Assembly (NCBI GenBank): GCA_023954715.1
Contig: JAGSHD010000005.1
Span: forward strand, 217,598 to 281,597
Source: Candidatus Cloacimonadota bacterium
GTDB taxonomy: Bacteria; Muiribacteriota; UBA6191
Length of the DNA stretch: 64,000 bases
Direction: 5' to 3'
Shown: in pieces, positions 27,857 to 36,509 of the stretch
How the letters are laid out: each line of letters begins with the position of its first letter
How positions within the stretch are numbered: the first letter of the stretch is position 1
The notes under the pieces: generated by a model
The model's database searches: none
Told to the model about the DNA's origin: nothing
The model's input: the letters and a program-made list of their open reading frames with translations, nothing else
Made by a program: the position numbers and the translations under genes

Positions 27857-29076
27857 CAACTCATACCATTATTCAGTTTTTATTCGGAAAAAGAGATGCA
27901 ATCTTAAAAGTTGCAGAGTGCCCTGATTCATTGAGAGTATCTTTTATTTTGGTGATGGTAGCTGCCCTTGCTAGGAGTTATGACAAAGAGTATTTGTTTA
28001 GAGAGCCTCTTCATTTGCTTTTATCTCCAGTAGCTTCCGCTTTAGTGGCATTTTTAATATTTTTAGCTTTTCGACTACTATCTTGGAGACATGCCCATGA
28101 TTGCCCTAAGTTTTGGAGAGACTTTAAGGTTATCTTGTCATTATTTTGGATGACGGCTCCCTTGGCTTGGGTTTATGGTATTCCGGTAGAAATAATGTTT
28201 GATGGCTTTTTATCGATGCAAATTAACCTTTGGCTATTGTTAGTAGTTGCAGTTTGGAGAGTGTTGTTATTTATTCGAATAATGAATGTTATTTATGGGG
28301 GGTATTCGCTTGTAGTGGTTTTAATGATTTGTGGATCCATAGCCTATGGTGTATTAGATATCGTTCCTATGCCAATTATATCCTTTATGGGCGGAGTCAC
28401 AATTACGGGGACTGGTGGCTTGATACGGTTGATTGGGTTTTTAGTTGTTGCGATTTGTATAATCGCAGTACCGATAACAGCACTTCTATATTTGGTTTCT
28501 ATTTTTACGCGGATTGGTAGCAAATATTCAGGATATAAAGTAAACCAAGATATCACTTATGCTAAGACAGTTTTTAAGTTACCAATCTTGATCAGTATAT
28601 TATTTATTTTTTGCCTACCTTACTTTCAGCCAAAACAAGCCAATCGTTACACTGTAGAAACCTTATTTAGCGAAGATAAAATCACCCAAGCACTAGAGTA
28701 TTTAAAAAGTCATAAAGTAGAAGACTTTCCAAGGCATTGGACATTACCACCTCAGTGGAAATATAGAAAAAAGAAACCTGATATGTTGACTATTATGAGG
28801 GAGTTACAAAAGACTGATGAAAAATCTTGGGTAAAGGACTACTATTTTGAAGATTTCAAGGGGTACTTTGGTTTTTTTCTAAGGCCTCATCATCATTCGA
28901 CTTGTGAAAAAATAACTTCATATTATTCTGTTATTAAAAAACTGAAACCTTTTTATCTATATACATCTGCAATTTCAACAATCGAAGAAAAATGCCCCCA
29001 AGTATTAGAGGAAGAGTCACAAATAGCAATTCCCGCTAATATTACTTCGATAAAGAAAAGTCTACAAAAGCTTTAG
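27829..29076 (+). CDS. Multi-pass membrane protein, unknown function
   Basis: This 415-residue protein has about six or seven hydrophobic helices between residues 35 and 280 (for example at 60-82, 105-125, 132-152, 160-178, 205-230 and 252-268), then a soluble C-terminal region of about 140 residues. SLRVSFILVMVAALARSYDKEYLFREPLH (about 31-59) looks like a conserved block, but I cannot name the family. AGGA precedes an ATG that lies inside the previous radical SAM gene, implying coupled expression. The stop is followed 22 bases later by the acetyltransferase start. Confidence 0.7.
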   Translation: MENSEQTKITTHTIIQFLFGKRDAILKVAECPDSLRVSFILVMVAALARSYDKEYLFREPLHLLLSPVASALVAFLIFLAFRLLSWRHAHDCPKFWRDFKVILSLFWMTAPLAWVYGIPVEIMFDGFLSMQINLWLLLVVAVWRVLLFIRIMNVIYGGYSLVVVLMICGSIAYGVLDIVPMPIISFMGGVTITGTGGLIRLIGFLVVAICIIAVPITALLYLVSIFTRIGSKYSGYKVNQDITYAKTVFKLPILISILFIFCLPYFQPKQANRYTVETLFSEDKITQALEYLKSHKVEDFPRHWTLPPQWKYRKKKPDMLTIMRELQKTDEKSWVKDYYFEDFKGYFGFFLRPHHHSTCEKITSYYSVIKKLKPFYLYTSAISTIEEKCPQVLEEESQIAIPANITSIKKSLQKL

Positions 29077-29098
29077 TGTGCTAGAAAGAGTATCCAGT

Positions 29099-29596
29099 AT
29101 GACAAAATCATCAAAAGCTTTATTAAAAACTGTTTCAATGGATCAAAAACAACTTTTAGACAATTTGTTACAATTGTACCTTTATGAGTTTACAGACTAC
29201 ACAGATGATGACTTAAACTCACTAGGTAGATATGACTATGAGTACTTTGAGTCGTATTTTATAGACAAAGATCGATACGCTTATTTTATCTATATGGGTA
29301 CACAGTTGGTAGGTTTTTGTATGGTAAATCAACATTCTTTACTGCAAAACAGTTATATTCACTCCATAGCAGAGTTTTTCATTCTCAGAAAATATCGAAA
29401 GTATGGAATTGGACGTGCCGCTGCTAATGAAGTTTTAGCAAAGCATGGCCCATCTTGGGAGATTCCTCAACTGACTCAAAATAAGATTGCCATGAAATTT
29501 TGGGAGAAAGTTATATTAGAAATCTCTAATGGGAATTATCAGATTATTTTAAGTTCAACAAAAGATAAGCAAACAATAAAATTTGAGATGGTATAA
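29099..29596 (+). CDS. GNAT-family acetyltransferase
   Basis: This is a 165-residue protein if read from the ATG at 29099, which has GAAAGAG upstream. A GTG at 29078 would add seven residues with poorer signals. GNAT features are the beta4 strand IAEFFILRKYRKYGIGRAAA, with the acetyl-CoA pyrophosphate loop R-K-Y-G-I-G-R, and the late NKIAMKFWEKVI helix. The N-terminal half (LLQLYLYEFTDYTDDDLN) resembles small 'predicted acetyltransferase' proteins. The substrate is unknown. It ends the insert between ribE and ribBA and is followed by a probable terminator. Confidence 0.8.
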   Translation: MTKSSKALLKTVSMDQKQLLDNLLQLYLYEFTDYTDDDLNSLGRYDYEYFESYFIDKDRYAYFIYMGTQLVGFCMVNQHSLLQNSYIHSIAEFFILRKYRKYGIGRAAANEVLAKHGPSWEIPQLTQNKIAMKFWEKVILEISNGNYQIILSSTKDKQTIKFEMV

Positions 29597-29623
29597 TTAA
29601 AGTACCTAAAAATTTTACTAGGG

Positions 29624-29656
29624 GGCAGAATAATAAAGGATTCTACTGCCTTTTTG
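29624..29656 (+). terminator. Probable terminator after the acetyltransferase gene
   Basis: GGCAG pairs with CTGCC around a 17-base loop, followed by TTTTTGTTTTG. The stem is short but GC-rich relative to its surroundings. It would separate ribD-ribE and the three embedded genes from ribBA-ribH. Confidence 0.5.
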
Positions 29657-29793
29657 TTTTGTTTAGATGGAACATCCCTTGTTAAGAGAAATGAATTTTT
29701 GTATATGGTTGAGTGCGTATTTTAGCTATATTTTTATTGTAAATTGAGCTAAATGACAGTAATGGCGACTTGAAAAGAAATTAGGAAAGCTAC

Positions 29794-31026
29794 ATGAGCG
29801 AAGAGTTAGTTGATTATTCAGAACATATTTCAAGCATTGATGAAGTATTAGAAGATATTAAGCAAGGTAAAATGTATATCTTGGTGGATGACCCTGATCG
29901 TGAAAACGAAGGTGATCTTTGTATGGCAGCGGAGTCTGTTACAACCGAAGCAATTAACTTTATGGCAAAAGAAGGTCGTGGTTTGATCTGCCTTACTTTG
30001 AGTAATGAGCGAGCCGACATGTTGGGCTTGCCTCACATGGTAGCTGAAAATTCAGCACAATTTCAAACAGCGTTTACTGTCTCAATTGACGCAGCCTATG
30101 GGATTACAACGGGTATTTCAGCTTATGATCGTTATAAGACGATCTTAGATGCAACCAAGTCTGATGCCAAACCAACAGATTTTGCTAGACCAGGTCATAT
30201 ATTTCCACTTCGCGCAAAAGATGGAGGTACTCTAGTCCGAACAGGTCAAACAGAAGGTTCAGTTGATTTAAGCAGAATGTCGGGTTTACAAGATTCTGGT
30301 ATCATTTGTGAAATCATGAATGATGATGGCTCTATGTCACGAATGCCCGATTTAATTACCTTTGCAAAAAAGCATGATTTAAAAATATGTACCGTTGCAG
30401 ATATTGTTGAATATAGATTAAAAAATGAGACCTCTGTAACAGAAGTTGCTCAATCCGTTTTGCCTACTGATCATGGTGATTTTGATATACGTGTTTTTGA
30501 ATCAGTGATTGATCAACAAAACTATGTGGTAATTCAAAAAGGTGAAGTTACTGAAGATGAGCCTACTTTGGTTCGGGTTCACTCAGAGTGTTTGACGGGA
30601 GATGTTTTCTCTTCTTCTCGATGTGACTGTGGCCACCAATTGAAGCTAGCCATGAAAAAAATAGAGCAAGAGGGTCGAGGAGTGATTTTATATCTTCGTC
30701 AAGAAGGGCGAGGCATCGGCTTAAAACATAAAATTAAGGCTTATAAACTCCAAGAAGAAGGTTACGATACTGTAGAAGCCAATGAAAAATTAGGTTTTAA
30801 ATCTGATTTAAGAAATTACGGTGTAGGGGCCCAGGTTTTACGAACAATTGGTGTTCGTAAAATGAAGCTTATGACTAATAATCCTCAAAAAATTATCGGA
30901 CTAAAGGGTTATGGGTTAGAAGTTACCGAAAGAGTTTCATTAGAAATAGAGCCTAAAAAAAATAATGCTCGATACTTAAAAACTAAAAAAGAAAAAATGG
31001 GACACATGTTAAGAGGATTAGCTTAA
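29794..31026 (+). CDS. ribBA: Bifunctional DHBP synthase / GTP cyclohydrolase II RibBA
   Basis: This 410-residue fusion supplies both precursors of riboflavin. The RibB domain (about 1-205) converts ribulose 5-phosphate to dihydroxybutanone phosphate and has the acidic loop [11 protein letters not shown] (32-42), [17 protein letters not shown] and the lysine/threonine region [13 protein letters not shown]. The RibA domain (about 210-405) opens GTP. It has the zinc ligands C-x10-C-x-C in [30 protein letters not shown] and [15 protein letters not shown]. Both halves look intact. It has AGGAAAG before the ATG and is followed 13 bases later by ribH. Confidence 0.95.
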   Translation: MSEELVDYSEHISSIDEVLEDIKQGKMYILVDDPDRENEGDLCMAAESVTTEAINFMAKEGRGLICLTLSNERADMLGLPHMVAENSAQFQTAFTVSIDAAYGITTGISAYDRYKTILDATKSDAKPTDFARPGHIFPLRAKDGGTLVRTGQTEGSVDLSRMSGLQDSGIICEIMNDDGSMSRMPDLITFAKKHDLKICTVADIVEYRLKNETSVTEVAQSVLPTDHGDFDIRVFESVIDQQNYVVIQKGEVTEDEPTLVRVHSECLTGDVFSSSRCDCGHQLKLAMKKIEQEGRGVILYLRQEGRGIGLKHKIKAYKLQEEGYDTVEANEKLGFKSDLRNYGVGAQVLRTIGVRKMKLMTNNPQKIIGLKGYGLEVTERVSLEIEPKKNNARYLKTKKEKMGHMLRGLA

Positions 31027-31039
31027 TAAAGGATTACAA

Positions 31040-31501
31040 ATGAATGTTATTGATGGAATGATGAATGGTAATGGATACAAAATTGCGGTAATTGTAACTC
31101 GATTTAATGGTTTTATAACAGAATCTCTTTTAGAGGGCTGTTTAGATGCTTTGAAACGTTATGGTGTAGGTGAGCAAGATATTAAGGTAGTCCGTATTCC
31201 TGGAGCATTTGAAATGCCTGTAGTTTTACAAAGAGTAGCAAAGTCGGGAGACTATGATGGAGCAATCTGTTTAGGTGCTGTAATCAGAGGAGAAACACCT
31301 CACTTTGACTTTGTTGCTTCTGAAAATGCTAAAGGTATGCAAAAAGTCATGTTAGATAATGATTTTGCTGTAACGAATGGTGTGATAACTACCAATAATT
31401 TAGAGCAAGCAATTGAGAGAGCTGGAGTTAAGGCCGGTAATAAAGGTGCTGAAGCTGCATTAGCTATGATTGAGACCCTAAGCGTTTTAAAACAAATATA
31501 G
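31040..31501 (+). CDS. ribH: 6,7-dimethyl-8-ribityllumazine synthase
   Basis: This 153-residue protein has the normal length for lumazine synthase, which condenses the two RibA/RibD- and RibB-derived precursors. Motifs are IAVIVTRFNGFITESLLEG (substrate loop), IPGAFEMP, CLGAVIRGETPHFDFVA (with the catalytic His) and NGVITTNNLEQAIERAG. AAAGGATT precedes the ATG. A terminator follows directly. A nusB gene, a common neighbour of ribH, is not present. Confidence 0.95.
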   Translation: MNVIDGMMNGNGYKIAVIVTRFNGFITESLLEGCLDALKRYGVGEQDIKVVRIPGAFEMPVVLQRVAKSGDYDGAICLGAVIRGETPHFDFVASENAKGMQKVMLDNDFAVTNGVITTNNLEQAIERAGVKAGNKGAEAALAMIETLSVLKQI

Positions 31502-31523
31502 ACTTTATTATAAATTAGATAAG

Positions 31524-31564
31524 TCCAAGTAGATTAATTTTATAGTTTGCTTGGATTTTTTTTT
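31524..31564 (+). terminator. Terminator of the ribBA-ribH unit
   Basis: TCCAAG pairs with CTTGGA across a 20-base AT-rich loop and is followed by an uninterrupted run of T residues. It begins 23 bases after the ribH stop. Confidence 0.65.
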
Positions 31565-31797
31565 GCGTCAAGAGATCGATAATAATGTAAAATAGCCATG
31601 AATAAATGTATTTGGGACAGGTGGATTTTTTTATGATCAGCGTAAATTCTGGACCTAACCTTGAGTTTATAAAGCTTTCTCTGTTAAAATAGCCCCCCAA
31701 TTTATTGAAATGTTGCCATTTACAAAAGTTTGTTTACAATAGTACATGTCAATATTAAAGACTTAATTAGATGCATTTTATTGCAATACAATATAAA

Positions 31798-31826
31798 AAC
31801 CACAATAGTCTATGTGGATTGTGGTT
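31798..31826 (+). promoter_or_regulatory. Leader inverted repeat next to a ribosome binding site
   Basis: AACCACAA (31798-31805) is a perfect complement of TTGTGGTT (31819-31826). The second arm abuts AAGGTGAG, the Shine-Dalgarno sequence of the gene at 31838. A second partner for the same left arm, TGTGG, lies at 31813-31817, so two mutually exclusive hairpins are possible. Confidence 0.4.
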
Positions 31827-31837
31827 AAGGTGAGATT

Positions 31838-32677
31838 ATGAGTGAGAGTGAACAAAACGACGTTGCTGTACGTATCTTTAGAGGATGCGATGAGGAGCAA
31901 TTTGAGTCCTATGTACAGTTCTTTGATAGCAAAGGGTTAATTCTTTCCCAAAAATCATTGTGCAGCCCGCTATCTACATCTACAGATGATTATTCCGAAG
32001 ATCGACAGTTATTAGATCTCGATGCTTTTTATTTTTACGAATGGGATTCTTTAAGTAGAGTAGAGTGCCATTCTGATATCAAAGAAATATGTTTATCAGC
32101 TGCTTTGAGACCAAAGATAGGGACAATAGAGTTTATTGATGAAAAGCGAAAAGCTTTAATTTCTCGTGGTAAATACTCCTTTATTGATGAAGACGATGAT
32201 ATCACAGAGTATGATATATCAAGATTTTTTGACATGATGAAATGGCGAAAGCCAGAGACAGGTCATCGTAAACAAACTTATGATTTGTTTGATTTAAAGC
32301 GTTTCCCAGTCAAAATTGAAAGCCATTACCGAGAAAAGAGTTTTGAAGCATCTGTTCGATTTTTTGATGCTGTTGGTAATGTAATGGATTTAAGTGAGTA
32401 TATTACACTAGAAGAGTATGAGGATGACGAGTTGTTTGAAGAATGCTCTGTTATTAATTTAGCTCCATTTTTAAAAGATTGTTGGGACAAAGTATCAGCG
32501 GTAGAGGCTAAATCAGATTTAACTTGTATTGATCGATTTAAGCACGTTAAAGGTAATATTGATTACTTAATTTACTGTCGTTCAAATAATTATAAAAAAC
32601 TACCTGAGTATCTTTACAAACGAATTCAAACTAAAAAGTTAGATCAATTTTTAGCTGATATTAAAGTCGGTATGTAA
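31838..32677 (+). CDS. Protein of unknown function built from two related halves
   Basis: I do not recognise this 279-residue acidic, soluble protein. It has an internal duplication. In the first half, FESYVQFFDSKGLIL (about 25-40) is followed by LDLDAFYFYEWDSLSRVE and SDIKEICLSA. In the second half, FEASVRFFDAVGNVMDL (about 168-184) is followed by INLAPFLKDCWDKVSAVE and SDLTCIDRF. There are no signal peptides or membrane helices. It is transcribed alone, with a hairpin in its leader and a strong terminator behind it. Confidence 0.75.
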   Translation: MSESEQNDVAVRIFRGCDEEQFESYVQFFDSKGLILSQKSLCSPLSTSTDDYSEDRQLLDLDAFYFYEWDSLSRVECHSDIKEICLSAALRPKIGTIEFIDEKRKALISRGKYSFIDEDDDITEYDISRFFDMMKWRKPETGHRKQTYDLFDLKRFPVKIESHYREKSFEASVRFFDAVGNVMDLSEYITLEEYEDDELFEECSVINLAPFLKDCWDKVSAVEAKSDLTCIDRFKHVKGNIDYLIYCRSNNYKKLPEYLYKRIQTKKLDQFLADIKVGM

Positions 32678-32680
32678 ACT

Positions 32681-32720
32681 AAAAAAAAGACCTCCATTAA
32701 TTTGGAGGTCTTTTTTTTTA
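32681..32720. terminator. Bidirectional terminator
   Basis: An A run, GACCTCC, an 8-base loop, GGAGGTC and a T run form a perfect 7-bp GC-rich stem extended by A-T pairs. It starts 4 bases after the upstream stop codon and can also act on minus-strand transcription. Confidence 0.9.
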
Positions 32721-32810
32721 GTTATGATGACTTGTAATTATTCGGCTATCATTTTTCAATTTGTTTATAAAGATTGATTACCCCTAGGTTATTGACCATT
32801 GTTATATTTT

Positions 32811-32848
32811 AAGCTTTTGAAGTGTAGTGAGCTACTCGAAAAAAGCTT
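32811..32848. other. Hairpin in the 323-base gap between convergent genes
   Basis: AAGCTTTT (32811-32818) pairs with AAAAGCTT (32841-32848), with an inner GTAG/CTAC stem (32824-32827 and 32832-32835). About 60 bases further on, CTCTTC/GAAGAG (32908-32913 and 32924-32929) forms a second hairpin. The rest of the gap, 32721-33000, contains no gene that I can support. The hairpins could belong to a small RNA or to the 3' region of the minus-strand TPR gene. Confidence 0.3.
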
Positions 32849-33000
32849 TAAATACAAAAGATGATGAGCGCGTACCAATAGACCAAAGACTGCGACAAGC
32901 TTGTATGCTCTTCTCGTCTTATCGAAGAGACCACCTGAATAATTAAGATGACTTTTTATATAATGCTTTTAAGAGAGAAATTTTGATAAGTGCGCAGTTG

Positions 33001-35106
33001 CTACTTTAAATATAACTCAACATTTTGACGCATGATTTCTTTTCTTTTACTCTTTTTAGTAAGCTGCATATAGAGCTGATGATCTTCAAAGGCTTCTTTC
33101 ATACGAGGGACTAACTCAGATGCCTTCGAATAACTCTGAGATGACTCGGCATTCGTTTTTTTACTGAAAGAGTAGATAAGGGCTAATCGATAAAAAGCTA
33201 AGGCTCTAGTTTGTTTATTGCCAATGAGTGTTGCGCTTGTAAGATCAGAAATAGCTTTTTTATCTTGGTCATTCAAAAATCGTAACCAACCTGTTTGATA
33301 AAGGTACTTATTGTTTTTAAGTAGCTTATTTAGCTTGGTGTAAGTATCCAAGGAGTCTTTGTAGTCACCTTGTAAATAGTGAAAATGAGCTAAAAAGGCT
33401 CTATAGATTTCGTTGTTAGGCTTAAACTTTAATAATCTGCTTACGTGAGAGAAGGCTTCTTTTTCTAATGAATTTTTCATTAAAATATTTAAATGGAGTT
33501 CATTGATTTCGGGATCTACTTTTTCTGTAATTTTAATCTTATCTGCAATAACGGCAAGGGCTTGAGGATACTCCTCTAACTCGTACAGAGACTTAGCATT
33601 ATAAACAATAAATTTTTGTTCTTTTGGGTGTAATTGTAAGGCTGCTCGAGCGATTTTTACACAGTTACGATACTCCAGTTGGTTAAATGCAAGCTCTGTG
33701 GCTAATAGATGAATTGACTTTTCTTTAGTAAGTTGTCTTGCTTGAATAGAAAGATTATATGCACTTCGAAGCTCATTAATACCCATTTTAATTTTGATTT
33801 GAAGCTCCCAAGGTAGGTAGTAGGCAATATTTTGTTTGATGGCTTGATTTAGTGGGTGTTGAGCTCTTTGTTGCTCGTTACTTTTATAGAAAAACAATCC
33901 TAAGGCTGTTTGAGCATAAGGATTATTTTTGTCAATCCCCAGGGCTAGCTCAGCCAATTCAAAACCTTGATTGAGATCTCCATCTTGAAGCAATAATATG
34001 GATTGGTAAGCAATGTAAGAAGGATCTTTTTTCTTTACCTTAAATGCTTTATTAAATGAGCTTATGGCTAGCTTGTTTTCTTTTGTGAAAAAGGCAGCTT
34101 CTCCTTGAAACTCTAAGAATGGGATATATGTTGGAAAATACTTTAGGGCTTTTTTTACAAGACGTAACACACTTTTGTGGTTACCATTTCGACGAAGCAT
34201 GTCTACTTCAATTCGGTAAGGGAGTAAAAAGTCTGGTGCGATAGAAATAGCTAAATCTGAATAGTCTACAGCTTCGTTTCTATTAGCTTCATTGTCAGAA
34301 ACAAATGTGATTTGTTCGAGCGCTAAAGTGAGAAACATGTGAGGATAAATAGGATGGATATAGCTTGACTTAGATATGGCTCTTTTAGCTTCTTTTAGTG
34401 CTGTCGAATTGTTATCCACCAAGGCTAAAAGATATTTGTATAAATTAATATCTGGATGTTTGCCAAATTCTACAAAAAATAGGCCTTCTTTTCTGATGAA
34501 GTCTTCAGATTTAGTGGTGAGGACTTCAACTAGCAAAGGGAAAAACTGAAACTGTGGGTGGATTGCTCCAGAGTTTCTAGCAATCTTACATATAGAAACT
34601 ACATTGTCATATTGCTTTAAGAAGAAAAGTGCATTTATGAGGTTAGTATAAGTCTCCATAAAAGCTTCGCCTTGTTCAATTAAAAACTTACAATGTTCAA
34701 TCGATTTTCGAAAGTTCTTTTGATAGAGATAGACTAGACTTAAATGATTGTGAGCAGGGTAGTAAGTAGGGTCAATTCGTAAAATATGATGTAAAGTTGA
34801 GATAGCTAAATCATATTTACCTTGCTTTAGATAAACTTGGGACTGTTTGTCTAGTGCAATAATATCTGCTGAATGAATTAGTAAAAGGGTATTATATGCT
34901 TGTTCTGCTCTTTTAAAGTTTAAAGAATCATAAGCTTTTAAGCCTCGTGCAAAAAGTTTATCAAATGACTTAGAGAGGTGGTGTTTTTTACTATAGCTCT
35001 CTTGGTATGAAGTAGGGACACCTATCATTTTATGCACGTAATAAAACGCGAAAGATTGATGGTGCAAACAAAGTAATGATAATAAAACAATTTTGAAGAG
35101 CTTCAT
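33001..35106 (-). CDS. Large exported TPR protein
   Basis: This 701-residue protein begins with a signal peptide (MKLFKIVLLSLLCLHHQSFA) and is then almost entirely TPR-type helix pairs from about residue 50 to 670. Examples are DIIALDKQSQVYLKQGKYDLAI, PAHNHLSLVYLYQKNFRKSI and PYAQTALGLFFYKSNEQQRA. There is no lipobox and no further membrane helix, so it is probably periplasmic or outer-membrane associated. Such proteins act as scaffolds; no partner is indicated. It stands alone, with the divergent small membrane protein gene upstream. Confidence 0.8.
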   Translation of the reverse strand: MKLFKIVLLSLLCLHHQSFAFYYVHKMIGVPTSYQESYSKKHHLSKSFDKLFARGLKAYDSLNFKRAEQAYNTLLLIHSADIIALDKQSQVYLKQGKYDLAISTLHHILRIDPTYYPAHNHLSLVYLYQKNFRKSIEHCKFLIEQGEAFMETYTNLINALFFLKQYDNVVSICKIARNSGAIHPQFQFFPLLVEVLTTKSEDFIRKEGLFFVEFGKHPDINLYKYLLALVDNNSTALKEAKRAISKSSYIHPIYPHMFLTLALEQITFVSDNEANRNEAVDYSDLAISIAPDFLLPYRIEVDMLRRNGNHKSVLRLVKKALKYFPTYIPFLEFQGEAAFFTKENKLAISSFNKAFKVKKKDPSYIAYQSILLLQDGDLNQGFELAELALGIDKNNPYAQTALGLFFYKSNEQQRAQHPLNQAIKQNIAYYLPWELQIKIKMGINELRSAYNLSIQARQLTKEKSIHLLATELAFNQLEYRNCVKIARAALQLHPKEQKFIVYNAKSLYELEEYPQALAVIADKIKITEKVDPEINELHLNILMKNSLEKEAFSHVSRLLKFKPNNEIYRAFLAHFHYLQGDYKDSLDTYTKLNKLLKNNKYLYQTGWLRFLNDQDKKAISDLTSATLIGNKQTRALAFYRLALIYSFSKKTNAESSQSYSKASELVPRMKEAFEDHQLYMQLTKKSKRKEIMRQNVELYLK

Positions 35107-35405
35107 AAGTAAGTGCCCTAGACCTTTGCTATGATTTAGACGTGCAGCCTATATGGCTCTAAGTAATGTAATTAAAAGCAATTGTGTATGAAAGTTTTGC
35201 TAAGTAAGTATATATTTTTATCTTTTTTAATACAAACATTTCAGTGAAAAATGCTTTAGTGTATTATGGGCTGACTTTGTTAAAGACTAACAATGCTTAG
35301 GGCTTGTTCGTTTTTGATAAGAGTTGTTTTAAACAAACTTGGTTTCCGCTCAAAGTGTGGGGGGATTTACCAAAAAAATATATAGTAAGAAGTATAGGGA
35401 GAAAA

Positions 35406-35855
35406 ATGTATAAAAATAAGAAATCTCAAGATAATTTAGTAAAAAAGGCCTTTGCTTTTTTCTGGTACTTTTTTATGAGCGTAGAAGCAATTTATCATCT
35501 TTTTAAGGGATTATATTTAACTGCTTACCTTTCAGTGTATCAACCCTTCATGGATTTAAAAAATGCTTTACCTACAGAGCGAGGAGTTGTTGGAGAGTCG
35601 TTACTTAGTGCCGATGCTTGGCTATACCACTTTCAATATGGTATACGTGGCCCAGTGATGCTTTTTACGGCCTATTTATTATATAAATATGCACAATATC
35701 TAAATCCATTTAAAAAGAGATCAAATCAGCGGGGCGGCAATCGAGTTCATCACAATAAAAACAAAAATCATACTCCTAATAAGCCTCACACTATGCATAA
35801 GCCAAATCACAATCGAAGTCGTTCTCAAAATAATAAATCAAATCAGACTAAATAA
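35406..35855 (+). CDS. Small membrane protein with basic His/Asn-rich tail
   Basis: This is a 149-residue protein. I choose the ATG at 35406 because AGGGAG stands 4-5 bases before it; a TTG at 35304 lies further up without a binding site. A hydrophobic segment runs from about residue 14 to 45 and a second from about 88 to 104. The last 40 residues are basic and rich in Asn, His, Lys and Ser (GGNRVHHNKNKNHTPNKPHT...), which suggests a flexible nucleic-acid-, metal- or surface-binding tail. I do not recognise the family. A perfect terminator overlaps its stop codon. Confidence 0.65.
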   Translation: MYKNKKSQDNLVKKAFAFFWYFFMSVEAIYHLFKGLYLTAYLSVYQPFMDLKNALPTERGVVGESLLSADAWLYHFQYGIRGPVMLFTAYLLYKYAQYLNPFKKRSNQRGGNRVHHNKNKNHTPNKPHTMHKPNHNRSRSQNNKSNQTK

Positions 35856-35899
35856 AAAAAGCCCCCCTAAAATCAATGATTTTAGGGGGGCTTTTTTTA
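35852..35899. terminator. Bidirectional terminator between convergent genes
   Basis: AAAAAAAGCCCCCCTAAAATCA is mirrored by TGATTTTAGGGGGGCTTTTTTT almost without a loop. It serves both the small membrane protein gene and the convergent yajQ gene, whose stop is 2 bases away. Confidence 0.9.
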
Positions 35900-35900
35900 T

Positions 35901-36398
35901 TTAGTCTCTAAAGTTTCCACATTGTAGAGACATTTTAAGATCTTCTTGAGAGCTTTTAACAAGTTGAATGACTTTTTGTAAATCATCTCGCTTGTTTCCA
36001 TTGACTCTTAAGCTGTCCCCCTGCATTTTTGGATTCACTTTAATTTTTGACTCTTTAATCAGTTTAATGATTTCTTTTCCCTTATCTTTGTCGATACCGT
36101 ACTTTACAGTGATTTGTTGCTTAACACTTCTACCAGAAGACGGAACAGGATCTTGAAAGTCTAAACTATATAAAGATACGTCTCTTTTTACAAACTTAGA
36201 TTGTAAAATATCTACCATGGCATCGAGTTTTCCTTCTTCGCTGCACTCTAGATTGATGGTTAGACCCTTTTGATCGACCTTGATGTTAGATTCAACTCCA
36301 CGAAAATCAAATCGATTCGCTAATTCTTTTGCTGCTTGGTTTACAGCATTGTCTACTTCTTGCCAGTCTAATTCACAAGTAATATCAAAACTTGACAT
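35901..36398 (-). CDS. YajQ-family nucleotide/nucleic-acid-binding protein
   Basis: This 165-residue protein is a full-length member of the YajQ (UPF0234) family: MSSFDITCELDWQEVDNAVN at the start, RFDFRGVESNI (about 29-39) and KYGIDKDKGKEIIKLIKESK (about 99-118). YajQ proteins have two RRM-like folds; some members bind cyclic di-GMP and act as co-regulators, others bind tRNA or GTP. Which applies here cannot be told from sequence. AGGAGAAATC precedes the ATG. It is the last gene of a minus-strand series beginning at glutaredoxin. Confidence 0.9.
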   Translation of the reverse strand: MSSFDITCELDWQEVDNAVNQAAKELANRFDFRGVESNIKVDQKGLTINLECSEEGKLDAMVDILQSKFVKRDVSLYSLDFQDPVPSSGRSVKQQITVKYGIDKDKGKEIIKLIKESKIKVNPKMQGDSLRVNGNKRDDLQKVIQLVKSSQEDLKMSLQCGNFRD

Positions 36399-36509
36399 GA
36401 TTTCTCCTAATTAAAATAAATATTGGTTTTGTAAAGATGTTTAATATGGGCAATTAAAGCAGAAACCCTCCCAATGGAGCAAGTTTTCTTTTGTATAAGA
36501 CTAAGTGCT

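Noticed and set aside
28230..28520. A 96-codon frame inside the membrane protein gene
   Set aside because: It is an alternate-frame reading of the real gene, with no start signals and biased composition.
29597..29793. An FMN riboswitch before ribBA (and before ribD at 24744-24810)
   Set aside because: None of the conserved RFN blocks (for example the GGGGCAGGGTG-type and GACCGGCGGT-type segments) is present; both leaders are short and AT-rich.
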